NCBI GenBank assembly: GCA_029204225.1
Contig: MU832010.1
Location: 1-64,000 of the forward strand
Source: Diphasiastrum complanatum
Lineage: Eukaryota > Streptophyta > Lycopodiopsida > Lycopodiales > Lycopodiaceae
Length of the DNA stretch: 64,000 bases
Direction: 5' to 3'
Numbering within the stretch: position 1 is the stretch's first letter; each line of letters opens with the position of its first letter. Below the pieces are notes generated by a model. It searched no databases. It saw nothing but the letters and a program-made list of their open reading frames with translations, and had not been told where the DNA came from. A program made the translations under genes and the position numbers. This document shows, one piece after another, positions 1-11,499 of this stretch.

Positions 1-1100
1 TTGGAACATAAAGTACTAGTACGTATGTACTTCTCCTCACCATTGGGTAAGATAATGGGGATCACTCGATTTCCTTCCAATAGGATGAAGAGGTGTTATC
101 AACACCTTGAACTTGCTTCCATCATGCACTTTTACAAGCTTTGTGATGACCTTCTTTGTGTTAAGTCCATCATGGCATGTGGCACTGCTATCAATCACCC
201 ATCAATAGATGAAAAAAACAGCAGCTTGTAAAAGTTGAAAATGAGCTGTTTTCAGCTGAAAAACCAGCATGATCTGAAGTGGTAGACATCTCATCTTGAG
301 GAGAGATGAGATTATTAGTTGACAAAAGCATAATCATTATTGAAAAGATTATCCTCCTTTCAAATTGTTGTTCCAAAGTATTGGTTGCGGTACTTGTATC
401 GTTACCTTGCTCTTTTTCCTTTGCAAGCCTCTTCCTACATTCTTTGATGTGATGCCAAAACTTCTTGCAATAGTGCACTTACCCTCTTCTTTGGAGCCTT
501 GATCTTGAGCTTCCTTAGATTTTTGATCATCCTTTGGAAGTGTTGAAAGAAGGTTTCCCTTTCCACTGCCTTTGCCTTTGCCTTTTGCAAAGAAAGCTTG
601 ATCTTCTTGTTCACCAAAGTTGATCCTTGTTTGCTCTCCTTGAAGAAGTAAGCCAACAAGTTCGTCGAAGGAGATTTGCTGTTCCCTAAGAGAAATTCTC
701 AATGATGACACAAATGGAAGGTAAGAATTACGAAGAGAGTTGAGAGTAATAGGTACAAATTGTGAGTTCTCAATCACCTCATCGATACTAAGAAGCTCCT
801 CTCGAAGATCTTTGATCTTCGTCAAGTGGTTTGTAAGCAAATCACCTTCTTGCATCTGCAAGATAGAAAGTTGATTTCGAAGATATACCACTTTTGCCGC
901 ATTCTTTACTTGAAACATCTTGGCAAGAGTCTCCAAGCACTGTTGGAAGTCTTGCATGATCTAATATGAGGAAGGATAGATCTCTTCGCTGATAATGCAA
1001 TGACAGAAAGTGCTTGTGCATCTCGTCGATCCCACTTCTTTTGCTCATCGGAAGACAACCACCTCACTGCCATGCCAGTTTTGGTCACCGATACGGCCAC
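1..1100 (-). mobile_element. Ty1/copia gag-protease remnant
   Basis: Read on the minus strand, 957-480 encodes a gag of the UBN2 type (residues such as VVYLRNQLSILQMQEGDLLT, then IPITLNSL-like text and a QQISFDELVGLLLQGEQ motif). A frameshift near 480 leads to a CX2CX4HX4C zinc knuckle (CHYCKKFWHHIKEC) at about 440-480. After that, at about 180-205, comes a copia protease start, WVIDSSATCH, in which the expected DSGA active-site triad reads DSSA. Upstream, 1100-906 continues the gag in another frame (KKWDRRDAQALSVIALS). The element is cut by the window edge, carries at least two frameshifts and has a damaged protease, so it is dead. It probably sits in an intron of the IST1 gene, antisense to it. 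I see no LTR. Confidence 0.8.
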
Positions 1101-1815
1101 CCTTAGAAGTCTACTGCTAAGGCATCAGCAAGGAAATCTGTCTTTATCAGGAAACATGTTATAAGCTAAAAATTTTCAAGTTGTCTCTCCTCCGGGAAGT
1201 CATGGCCAGTTTACAGTAAAGAGCATCTGATCTTTTGTTGGTTTTTTTGTGGAATATGGCATGTGCTCCCTCATAACCCAAACTACTTTCATTTGTTTTT
1301 CCAGATTTGATAACCATTTTCATATTATACCTGCCATCACCCTAGAAAACACGGTGTGATTTTGATTATTTGCATTTCTTCCATTCACACTGAGTGCTGG
1401 TAGCACGCAAAATTTTTAAGAGAATTGAGGGCTTTGTTATAGCTAGTTTTAGTGTGCAAAACCAGATTGGTTGCTGTATCCTTGCATCAAGGAGACATAA
1501 CTGAAGCCATTTTCACAGAAAGTGCATGATGTTTATGGTTTGGTTTTGGTTAACACTAAGATTCACAATATAGAATCGCATATGATGTTTCTTTGATGGT
1601 TATAACTGATGCAAGATATCCCTATCATCAAGTTTTAATGACTTGATACTCTTTAACATTGTTGTTCTGATTGATGTTTTTCTGATTGTCATAAACCCAC
1701 AACCTTTTCCTAATACAATAGGTGGGGGAAAAACACATTACGGCACTTCTGTGTCATGTTCTGGTTTGGAGTTAATTGCATTACAGCACCTTCTGAATTG
1801 TGGTGCTGCTTACAG
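1101..1815. other. no recognisable gene; intron-like sequence 5' of first visible IST1 exon
   Basis: AT-rich sequence with stops in all frames. I looked for the conserved N-terminal IST1 segments (the helix preceding the RIRVEH-like motif and the CELI region) on the plus strand and did not find them. This is therefore read as intron, ending in the TTACAG acceptor at 1810-1815. Confidence 0.5.
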
Positions 1816-4747
1816 ACAATGCCCTTTGGACTTGAAGGAATCAATTGCCAGTGTGATATTTGCTGCACCAAGGTGTGCAGATCTACCAGAGCTTCTAGAG
1901 GTTCGTGGTTTGTTTGGAGTCAAGTATGGGAAGGAGTTTATGGCAGCTGCGGCCGAATTACGCCCTGCTTGCGGTGTCAACAGAAAGGTATTTTAGTCCT
2001 GGTGCTTTTGCCGGATTTTGCAGGTTGGATGGTATCCTTGTGAAACGGAACTGAAGTAGACAACTGGATGATGTTATTCAGGATGAATGAATTCATATTC
2101 ATGTTGATTAGAATTGCCTTGATAGTGTTATGATGTAGAACCAGCCTCTACTATGTAGTATGTACTCCGCCACAAAGCTGTTTGGTTGAAAGCACAATAA
2201 TTACTACCCTTGTTGGTTTATAGACTGTTTATTCAAATTTTCTTTTATTTGTAGGTACTAGGTTCACATGCATCACTGTTTGAAACTTGCTGTACAGATC
2301 ATTGAGAAATTATCAGTACGTGCTCCATCTGGAGAGACAAAGCTCAAATTGCTGAAAGAAATAGCTGCAGAGCACAATGTGGAATGGGATCCATCAGATT
2401 CAGAGTCCGAACTCCTCAAACCTGCTGAAGATTTACTTGTATGTCAAGAGTTTGGACTTGATGCTTTTTGGGGTTTACAACCTGCAGCCAATTCTTACCT
2501 AGCTTTCACATCTGATTCATTTATGGGTTTGGCTGTGTTGACATTCTAGAAGCATAGACTATCAAACTGAAGTTTGCGATCTTGAGTAGCAGCAGTATTA
2601 GGAATCGTGATAGCAGATACTTTGTCTCTCATATGTATGTCTACCATGTATGTAGAATATGAATAATTGAAAACTGCTGGGTGAAACTTTGTTTGCTTGA
2701 TTGTGCATAAAATTTTAATGAAATGGAGTGCTAGCAGCTGCCTCTTCTATACATACTTTGCTTCACAAAGGCAACTGATCTTTGAAAGTTTTTCTTTTGT
2801 GTAACATGGAAACTTTTCCCGCCTTGCATACATGTCTTGTATGGAACGCATTCAGAACCAGCCTGTTTTGTACTTTATGGATCTATGTGAAAAATACAAA
2901 AAACAATAGTTGCAATGACTTTTATAGGGTTTTGGTCTTTGGGTATGTGTGTGCACGACGCAGATAGCAATATGGTGATGAACTTCAGTGTAGCTGTGCA
3001 ATCCGCACACTGATCTAAATTTCATAAGCTAAAAACTGAAAAAATGAAAGACATAACTAATAACTCGCAAAGGCTCCTTGGAAATTGGCAGCAGAAGATT
3101 TATAGCCTCCAAAAAGTGAATTTTCTATCAAATGAAAAGTGTTATGACTCACAGGCAATTACCTTCTATGGGCAATGCATGGCCGTGCCACCTCTACATC
3201 TAAAATTCACAACAACATTGCTCCTCATCTGACAGTGTCTCCAGATTGCAGTATAGATGTGGGTTGTAATTTTGCACTCCTTTTGCGCCCAATGTACCTT
3301 TTGGAAATTTTTTATGAAAAGAAAATAAATAAAAACTTATATTTCCATGGTGTCAGTTGGGAATGAGGTCGTTCCAAACACCATACCAAAAGAACCACGA
3401 GTCAGAGCCTTGTTTTTTTTATTTACTTAGGAATGCAAATGGAAAACATAATTGATATATGGTATGTTTCAAACTTAGTACGTATAAAACATGTTGCATC
3501 TGTACAGAAAAAAAAAAAAGGGAATATACATTTATATATGAATTATGATATATAATGTCTCATGCATGTCATTGCAGTGCTGCTCTTCAACAATTTAAGC
3601 ATAACTGCCAAATGTCTAAAATTTGGCTTCCTGAAACAATTTGCAGATTCAAATTGTTTGGAAATGGAGAGTTTTCACATTGAAAAGTATAGATCAATCA
3701 TTGAGTACTAGATGCTAGTTAACTAAACAAATCAATAGCTCTACCTGGATAAAAACATGTATTAAGTTATCAATAGTTAACATGTATGGTGTCTTTGGAG
3801 CCTAGCAGCTGGGACCCAACATACATCAGAAAACACTAAATTTAGGCTACAAAAGGGCATTGGAAACAGAACTACTGCCTTAACTAACAAAATGACAACT
3901 AAGAAGTGAGAGAGATATAGTCCAAGATTATATGGTACGGAGACCATTTAATTGGACAACTCCTCATTTCTCTAAACTCTGCTCTAACTCAGCCGAAACT
4001 ACACTCTCAATAGTAGCTTTATGCTTGGTCTCAACAAAATGAATATTGCCATCTCTGTGGATCATTCGTTTGCCTGTATCTTTCGCTTCCTGGAGGCTTT
4101 TTTCCGTTCCACAACTTGTACAAAAGTAAGGTCTTCATCTAGAAAGATCTTATTATCCTTTAGTTTAGACCGACATTGTAGCACCTCTCGCCTAGACTTT
4201 AACGAAGTGAAGCGTAATTCTTTTGATATTCCACTATGTTGTATAGCTTGTTGGTGTCTTCACACAGTAGAGGAATCAGATGAGTCAGATCATGCCTTGG
4301 AGTAGATGGAATCGATTCCTGACTGGGAATTGAGGGAAGAACAATATTAGGCTCAGTATGAGACAAAGAAGAAGATATAGGAGAAGGCTCTGACGAAGAT
4401 GGTGCGATTTGAGATGATGCCTGCGATTCTGCAAGTGAGCAGGGAGTGGAGCTCCCCTGCTACCTACTTTTTTGTTATAGCCAGCGATCAGAAAAGCCTG
4501 AATTGCAGCAGCCAGTGATGAACCAGGATGAATGGACCAGCCAGCACAGATCGCGCCCACTGGAGATGTTCCCGCTGGAGGCAGGTTCCACTAGAGGCAG
4601 GCTAGCCATCGCACTGATCCATTGAAGTCCGCTGGCTGGAGGCCAGATCACTGCAGCTAGAAGCAGCTGGAGAAAAGTCGCTATGTCTGGAGAGAAGCTG
4701 GAGCAGGCGCTGGACTGGATCGCTGGAGCGCCATCAGCTAGAGCGCC

Positions 4748-4815
<68 letters not shown>

Positions 4816-7800
4816 TTTAGTGTACTTAAAGGTACATGAGACTAAAAGAATACATTTCAAGTGTGTTTCATGATATGGGAGCTTATAATGTCTCCGAAGT
4901 CAAGATTGAACCTAAACTCATAGTTATTATAGTAGTGCAAAAACTATGTGATTAAGCAACAATGCTATCTTATAACTTTACCCAACTAAAGAGAATGGGA
5001 ATTATGAAGCTGTATCCCATGTGGTGTGTATGACAAGGTGGGTCACTGTGATGTGCATGAGTAGATTTGTGGTACAATGTACTTGAGGTCTCATAGGCTA
5101 TCAGCTCTATCTTTGGTAGTAGTGTCTGAAAGGGATGGTTGCCTCATCTTCTGATTCTAACTTTGCATCGACATCAATTCAACGATGGCACTTGAAGAAA
5201 TAAGGTGTAACATGAGTCTGTATCTAGTCTCCATTACTGGTTGTGTGGCATGCTTTGCTTCTCAAGCAAAAGAAATCTTGTATCATCATGACAAATAATC
5301 TCTAATCCTCATACGATATGAAGGAGTGTACTATAATTGGCTTTTTCCAAAAGAGACAGTGATATCTCCCCCCGATCACATAGTTTATCGAGTAGTGGAA
5401 GTTAAAACGCTCCATTGTCTCAAAACTCTCCCATGGTATATAAATTGCTAGACCCTATCCACCTCTGGAAACAACTGTTCTCCACCTGTATAGCTAATAT
5501 GAGGAAACATGGAGTTTTTTTCAAGTTTTTACTAAAGACTATGTGACAAAGTCTGAACTCACGTCTTGTGGTAAGATCAAATATCTAGCAACTTATATTT
5601 CCAAAAGAATGTGGCTATATGAGCTAATGACTACGTGACAAGTCCGAATTCACGTCAAAATCTCTAATCTCGTATGATATGGAGTGTACTGTAATTGGCT
5701 TTTTCCAAAAGAGATGCTGATTTCTCCCCCGATCTCATAGTTTATCGAGTAGTGGAAGATGAAACGCTCCATTGTCTTAAAACTCTCCCATGGTAAATAA
5801 TTGCTAGACCCTAACCGTTCTCCACCTGTAGCTAATATGAGGAAACATGGAGTTGTTTTAGATTAAACTAAAGATTATGTGACAAAGTCAAAATTCATGT
5901 CTTGTGGTAAGATGAGATATCTAGCAAATTATATTTCCAAAAAAATGTGGCTTGTAGATATCTAGCTTGACCCCTGAAAGGTCAAGCTAGATATTTTGCT
6001 AATCCTGTAGTCAATTCTAGATCTCTCGTGGAGAGATTCCTATTGAGTGAGTAGGGATGTTGGGGCCAATCTTGCAGGGATATTTCAAAGCCTTGAGGTT
6101 GGAGCTTTTAGAATTCCACATTTTACACTGGTGCCTTTGGTCACCCAATTTAGTATAATGTTTTTTAGAAATCAGTGACCGAACCAATTTGATGCTATAT
6201 GTCATTCAAGAATGCAACCCCTGTTAGAAGTACTGCACCTTACTGTCGAAATATCTTCGATTAAAAGATTTTGTGCTGCCTTCATCACAAGCTTCTAATT
6301 TCAAAATTTAACCAATGTTTATGAATTTTATTAATGTTTTCACTGCGGTGATGCTATCTCCTTGTTACCCTGATAAGCTCCCTTGGAAATCGCATGAAAG
6401 TTGTTATTTAATATTCCTGAGTAGAAGATATTGTATTGGTCTTTTAATCAATGGATCCGCTTGTGTGAAAATACTTCTGAAATCATGTAGCAAACAGTTT
6501 TTTGCAAGTCCTCAGCAGCTTCTGGTAGATAACATTTTGATTTTGTGAAATGCAATTGTATCAAATCCTATTGCAGTTGTCATATAAAGATGTTCGTCTG
6601 CAGGATGGACCCAGTCAGTTTATGGCCTCAAGAGTCTCACTGCCAGCATCCGCTAAGGAAGAAACATACACTCAAGAAGAGCAAACTTCTGTTAAGGCTG
6701 AGGGAGATTTTATGGAAGTCACTCCTAAACCAGCTACAGTTCCAGTCCAGTCTGCCACCGGGCTATCTCCTGCTCTAAAGCCATCTTTTAATCTACCCCA
6801 CTATAATGACGAGGCAAAGCAGTTTGTCCCTTTTGTACTTACCGTACCAGGACAGCTTCCATTTGCAGGTAGACGTGATTCACCTCCTAAACCTGCACCA
6901 ATCTTGCCAAATATTTCTCCTGATGAAGATTTTTCTCGAAGTGTACATCAAGGAAATATTTTGTCTCCATCTGTAGAATCAAGTATAGATGATCCATATT
7001 CCAGAGCTAGAAGCACAGTCAAAATGGACTATAATACTACTACTACTCAAACTCAAATACCTAGAAATAATCAAGGGCGTAGTGCAGCATCTCCTGTGGA
7101 TAGAGAAAGGGATGTTTCATCCAGATCCAATAAAGGGGTACAAGGGGAGTATTCTGATATAGCTTCTGCTGCACAAGCTGCTGCCGAATCTGCTGAACTT
7201 GCTGCTGCAGCTGCCAGGTCGGCTGCCAGTCTGGCCAAGGGTGATGAACCTTCAAAGTCAGGGGTTGTTGAGAAGGTCGTCAACCCTACAAGTGATAGTA
7301 GTTCAGATGCTGAGGATGATGACTATATAGTGAATCCATACTCTTTGTCAAATGAAAAATCTGGTGGATATGATAATGACATTAAAAGTTCCATGCTGAA
7401 GGATAATGTCTCTGCAGCTACAAAACCACTTTTTGATGATAATGATGACTATGATGGACCTGATGTACTGGAAGCTAAGGTTCTCGGGAAAACAAGGGCT
7501 GGGAGGCAAAAATCATTGGGAGGTTGGAGCTCCAACAAAAGCAGTGAGTTGTTTAATGAAGCTCCAAGGAGTCAGTCTCACACGATCAAGTTTCCATCCC
7601 AACCTGATTTGCCTGCTCAATATGATGATACGTTTGACTTCCATTCAGAGAAAGAACAGGTACCAGAAGAAAGCACCACTGAAGAACCCAAGCTAAATTT
7701 GAGTTTTTTTTCTGGCAAGCGGGGAATACATTCTCTGGATGATGCTGATGAAACACCTGATTATGGTCCCACTGAGTTTCAATCAAAAGGCAAGTCATTT

Positions 7801-8280
7801 CCTGTTGACTATCGCAGAACGACTAAGACAAAGCCGCCATCAAATCTTGAAGATGTAGGTGACGAAGAGAAAAACATTGTGGGCGAATCTTCTCCATACA
7901 TGTCAAGCAATGTTGCCTTCCACTCAAAGCATTCTGGTAGTAGCACATTCGTAACAAGTTCACAGGCTGATCATCCATCTTATGATTCTCCCTCTGGCCT
8001 TCTGCCTTCCCATTTTGATGACTCACCTGCTGATATCAAGACCTTTACAGGTCTTTCTGGAGATTCACAGGGTTCCTTTTCAAGTACAGTCTCACAGCCT
8101 CCAAGACGCCCACCTCCTGAAGTTCCACAGTCAAGCGAGCAGGACTCCTTGCCACGACAAGAATCTGGAGGTGGCCTGTCTTCTCGATCTTCATCTGGAA
8201 CCATATCCATACATCCCAAGCTACCTGATTATGATGATTTGGCGGCTCGATTTTCAGCAATGAAGTCTAGTAGGAGCTAA
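1816..8280 (+). CDS. IST1-like ESCRT-III-associated protein (3' part of gene, 3 exons visible)
   Basis: Exons 1816-1987, 2298-2438 and 6604-8280 join in phase. The introns are GT..AG, with acceptors TTACAG, GTACAG and CTGCAG and donors GTATTT and GTATGT. Exons 1-2 carry the second half of the IST1 helical domain: CPLDLKESIASVIFAAPRCA, KYGKEFMAAAAELRP, IIEKLSVRAPSG and KLKLLKEIAAEHNVEWDP. The 558-codon last exon is a low-complexity tail typical of plant IST1-like proteins. It has an Ala-rich stretch at about 7150-7240 (IASAAQAAAESAEL), acidic and Ser/Pro-rich stretches, and a C-terminal LPDYDDLAARFSAMK at about 8220-8265 that fits an MIT-interacting motif of the MIM1 type. By family, IST1 binds ESCRT-III subunits and recruits VPS4/LIP5 for endosomal sorting. 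The N-terminal exons lie left of the window. No disabling change is seen. Confidence 0.9.
4010..4749 (-). mobile_element. 5' fragment of a LINE (ORF1-like remnant)
   Basis: On the minus strand at about 4230-4090 the text SKLKDNKIFLDEDLT...ERKKASRKRK aligns with the end of the ORF1 protein of the LINE at 57 kb (TKLKGTFIYMDDDLT...ARKNIIHEAKEKG). Upstream on that strand, at 4749-4560, is a GC-richer segment full of GCTCCAGCG/CTGGAGCG words beside the (CT)n tract. This is comparable to the GAGCGGATCTGGAGCG leader at about 56,705. No endonuclease or reverse transcriptase follows, so it is a truncated, mutated copy. The match is by eye and short. Confidence 0.45.
4750..4812 (+). repeat. (AG)n microsatellite
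   Basis: About 31 uninterrupted AG units, adjoining the LINE-like leader on its 5' side (minus-strand sense). Confidence 0.97.
5297..5955 (+). repeat. two-copy tandem duplication, unit about 360 bp
   Basis: Copy 1 starts at about 5297 (AATCTCTAATCCTCATACGA) and copy 2 at about 5660 (AATCTCTAATCTCGTATGA). Shared landmarks in the same order are ATTGGCTTTTTCCAAAAGAG, TAGTTTATCGAGTAGTGGAA, CTCCATTGTCT, GTTCTCCACCTGTA, AATATGAGGAAACATGGAGT, and CTTGTGGTAAGAT followed by ATATCTAGCAA. Copy 2 has lost about 20 bp (the CACCTCTGGAAACAACTG region) and has scattered substitutions, so the duplication is old. Confidence 0.9.
5958..5994. repeat. perfect 15-bp inverted repeat with 7-nt loop
   Basis: ATATCTAGCTTGACC (5958-5972) pairs exactly with GGTCAAGCTAGATAT (5980-5994). 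It lies at the end of the second tandem unit. Confidence 0.9.
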
Positions 8281-9990
8281 TGTCTATACTAAGGTTGATG
8301 GTTTTTTAATCAGTGATGTCATAAGAAAATATTTGATGCAGTTGTATTTGGAAATTGGTCTTTCTGATTTTCAATGTGTGAGACCTATGGAAGGTTATTA
8401 AGATTTCCTTAATAGTAGCAATAAAGGTACAGTTACACAATGTATCAGCTATTTATTATAGCAACAAGGGCTTGACTTTGCAAGCTACTGCAAGGGATTT
8501 CCCTATACACATCTACAATCACAAAATCTGGAAACCTAGCATGTTGAAGCAAACCACTTAGGTGTTAGGCCTTAGTTTTCAATGTTGTGTGAATGTGAAT
8601 TCATCCTTGATTAGATTTTCGTTGAAATAGTCGATTTAACCATTTCTCAATGCTGCATGTGGTATAAAAGAATGAAATACTCCAGATTTAACATCAAAAA
8701 CTGGTGCAGTTGTAATATCATGTCAAAATTGTAAAAGATTCAATCCATGTGCTGACATTAAAAGTAGAACTGCAATGCGCCAAAATTGTGATAGAAGATG
8801 ATGCCCAAAACCTTATCACAATGCATACTTTTTAAAACAAAAGGTCATGTCACCTCTAGATCAAGTTTGTGACAGTTCTATTCAAAGCCCTTCTTGTTTT
8901 AACTATTGAGCTCTAAAAGGTTAAATCGATGGAAGGAATAAGATATCTTTGGTAGAGATGACTTGACATAGGATTCTGTTTTGCTAAAAAAGGCTTTTGT
9001 ATGTGAACCTTAGTTAATGTCTTTTCTTTTTGGGAGTTTATAAGGATACTGTATTTCAAAGTAAGATAAGCTTTCCTTCTCATAACAATAGCATTGACTA
9101 GGTGATGGCGTAAGACTTTGGGGTTGCATGCTACCCCTTGCATTGACTACTTGATGGCCTAAGACTTTGGGGTTGGACTCCATAGGGTTTGAAATTGCAC
9201 GTCAAGTTTGTTATGTCAAGCATTGTCCTAAACATAACATCATTGTGTAGTTGCAATCTATTTATAAGTTGGTGCTTGTTATCTTTTTCTTTTTCTTGCC
9301 ATGGTTTTCACCCAAGATAGTGCAGGTTCTGTGCGGCGGTACAATTCGTAACTGATGCTATGAATTGATGGGATTGTAAGTGATAATCATTGCCTAAGAT
9401 TTCACGTCTTTGTATTCTTGATGATTGAGACTTTCAAGCTTTTGAGTTTTGTTTGTTGCTCTAGTCATTTATGAACACACAAGAATCCTAATATCATATT
9501 AATACCTTTGTAAAATGAAGTTGGATTGATTTTTAGAAATAAAACTAGAAATATACTTCTAATTAAGTTTCAATCTCATTTTGGCTTCCTATTAGTACAT
9601 TCGAAAATCAAGCCATAGTGTTGGAGTGTTTCGGAGTTTAATGCTCCAGAAATGAATATAGAACGCTTCTTATTTTTTTAGATTTATGTTTTGGAACCGA
9701 TACATAAGACTTTTATTTGTTCATTTGATTACCTCGAATGAATTATTGTGTTCATAGCAAACTTTTGCTTCAAAACAATGCATACTGGCTAAGAATGATG
9801 AACCTGAAAGATTAAATTATTGGTTACTCTAAAGTCTGTAGTTTGCAATTTGTAGAAGTTGACTTAGGCATTGTGTAACAATTTTATACCCAATCTTTGT
9901 ATGAACTTTAGGTTTGCTACATGTATGATAGGATTGTGGCTACTATTATTCTTTAGTCCCCTTGGTTATTGTCCTTAAAGGGATCCCTCC
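8281..9990. other. intergenic, no gene recognised
   Basis: The 3' flank of the IST1-like gene. A short direct repeat of a phrase including GACTTTGGGGTTG occurs at about 9113 and 9163. There is no convincing open reading frame or transposon domain. Confidence 0.5.
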
Positions 9991-10004
9991 AATGAATGAT
10001 GAAA

Positions 10005-10165
10005 GCTGAGTATAAAGTATTATGGAGGGTATCGCAGGCAGAGGACATTTTGCCTGGTAAGGATTTCCAGAATGTTTTAGGCAAGGTCCAGAGGGAAAAG
10101 CCGAACCGGGCAGAATGTCCTCTGCTTGGCGCATTGCATTGCATAATGGGTACCTTGGCTTTTTT
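10005..10165 (+). repeat. long-stem hairpin, possible MIRNA-like precursor or MITE
   Basis: The 23-nt arms 10035-10057 and 10106-10128 are complementary at every position if transcribed from the plus strand: 20 Watson-Crick and 3 G:U pairs. The loop is 48 nt. The core of the arms is GCAGAGGACATT / AATGTCCTCTGC. Outside the core, weaker pairing continues through ATTATG (about 10017) and CATAAT (about 10142), with bulges. No known plant miRNA family is recognised. A degenerate miniature inverted-repeat element is the alternative. Confidence 0.6.
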
Positions 10166-10369
10166 CACATGTACATTATGAAGCCTAATAAGTAGTTTGA
10201 CTTTGACTTACCACTCTGGACGTGCCATGTGGCAGTTGTACGGACGCGCGGGGTAGAAAGCGAAGCACCTCCGTTTGGAAAAAAAGTCCATATATATTCT
10301 GCTTTTTAATCTGTTCAAAAAATGGGCATAACAGTCACAAGGTATCCAGTACGCTTTAGGAAGGGTAGT

Positions 10370-10681
10370 AAAAGAGGTTGTTTGGTTGCGACAGTTGCTT
10401 GTAGAGATTGGACTTCAGCAAGGCTCTAGGGTGTCATTTACTCTAATAGCAAGAGTGATATACAATTTCTAAAAATCCTTATTTATCATGCTTGGACTAT
10501 ACACACAAAATTTAAGTATTACTTTGTATGTGAGCGTGTGCCTAACAATGATTTAAGGTAGTGAATTAGACTGATGATCAGATAGCTAACGTCCTTACAA
10601 AACCCTTAAGGACAAATATGAAATGTTTAGAAATAGCCTTAATGTTTGTGACATTGAAAGTAAACTTAAGCTTTAGGGAGA
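10370..10681 (+). mobile_element. Ty1/copia RNase H 3' end (remnant)
   Basis: The plus strand shows KEVVWLRQLLVEIGLQQ, then after frameshifts a segment corresponding to the copia motif DQIA(D/N)VLTKPL at about 10575-10605, and MFRNSLNVCDIES at about 10620-10660. It ends at a purine-rich GGGAGAA before the LTR-like start. Several stops make it a relic. Confidence 0.7.
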
Positions 10682-11110
10682 ATGTTGAAATAAAAACTTA
10701 ATTTCACGACGATGGCAAAATTCCATCAATAGAGTGCTTTAGAGACAATGTACACACGTTCATGTGTCACGTACTGGCACAGGTGTCGACTTGGTCCTAT
10801 CAATTGCAGCCTTGTCATGTAGGACTGCCCCTTAGGTAACGGTATTGTATATATTTCAATTTGGTGTGGACAAATGTAATACAATATCATCCTTTCTTCT
10901 TAGTGAAGTTTTGGTGCTTATCTAAGTATGTGTTGGCCAAATCAGTGCTTTGTTACTTCTCTGACAATCTGAACGTGTGGGTGAAGAGAGGATCACACAT
11001 TAGTGTTTCTTTATCACCTAGGGCCCAAAGTACTATGAGTAAATGGCCCATAACTCTCCACACTCCTCATAAAGGCATTGTCTTTGATGCAAAACTCATA
11101 TACTAAAGAA
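10682..11110 (+). mobile_element. probable copia 3' LTR remnant
   Basis: It begins TGTTGAAATAAAAACTTAAT at about 10683, directly after the polypurine-like GGGAGAA that follows the RNase H remnant. The right edge was not determined because no second LTR is present in the window. Confidence 0.4.
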
Positions 11111-11499
11111 GATGTTGCAAAAATGTTTAAGGCGAAGTAGAAGCTAGATTCCCAGCCGATTCAAATCAAGTTGGTTTGAATTGCAGGTCAACTTGATTCA
11201 AACAAACTTCAAAGATTACAAAATCTAAGAGAAAACAAAGGCATTTAGGAAGTGACTACAATACAAGCATAACACATGCTTAAATTGTCCACTCTACCTT
11301 TGTATGATGTTTGGTCAACACATATTTGGTAGAGTAGATAGTTGTAAATAGTGAACAATAAGACATTCAAGGTGAGGCATGAAACATGTTCAAGGGACAT
11401 AGAATAGCATTGTTGATCGTAGAAGCACATAAGCGCATTGACGGAAGAAGAGGAGAGTAGAGCCTATTAGAGACGATGTATTCATGCAATTGTTGGTAT

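Larger units (their letters stand above)
2439..6603 (+). other. 4.2-kb intron of the IST1-like gene
   Basis: It starts with GTATGT at 2439 and ends with TCTGCAG at 6603. It holds a minus-strand LINE scrap (about 4.0-4.75 kb), an (AG)n tract, a two-copy tandem duplication (5.3-5.96 kb) and a short perfect hairpin. The stretch 2550-4000 shows nothing coding, apart from poly-A runs and a CGTTCC-containing sequence near 3370 that resembles 33.6-33.78 kb. Confidence 0.7.

Noticed and set aside
1643-1815. Upstream part of the plus-strand frame preceding CPLDLKES as IST1 coding sequence
   Set aside because: The text does not resemble IST1. A CAG acceptor at 1813-1815 fits the family boundary instead.
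7061-7283. Gln/Ala-rich minus-strand frames
   Set aside because: Antisense to the Ala-rich segment of the IST1-like last exon, which has family support on the plus strand.
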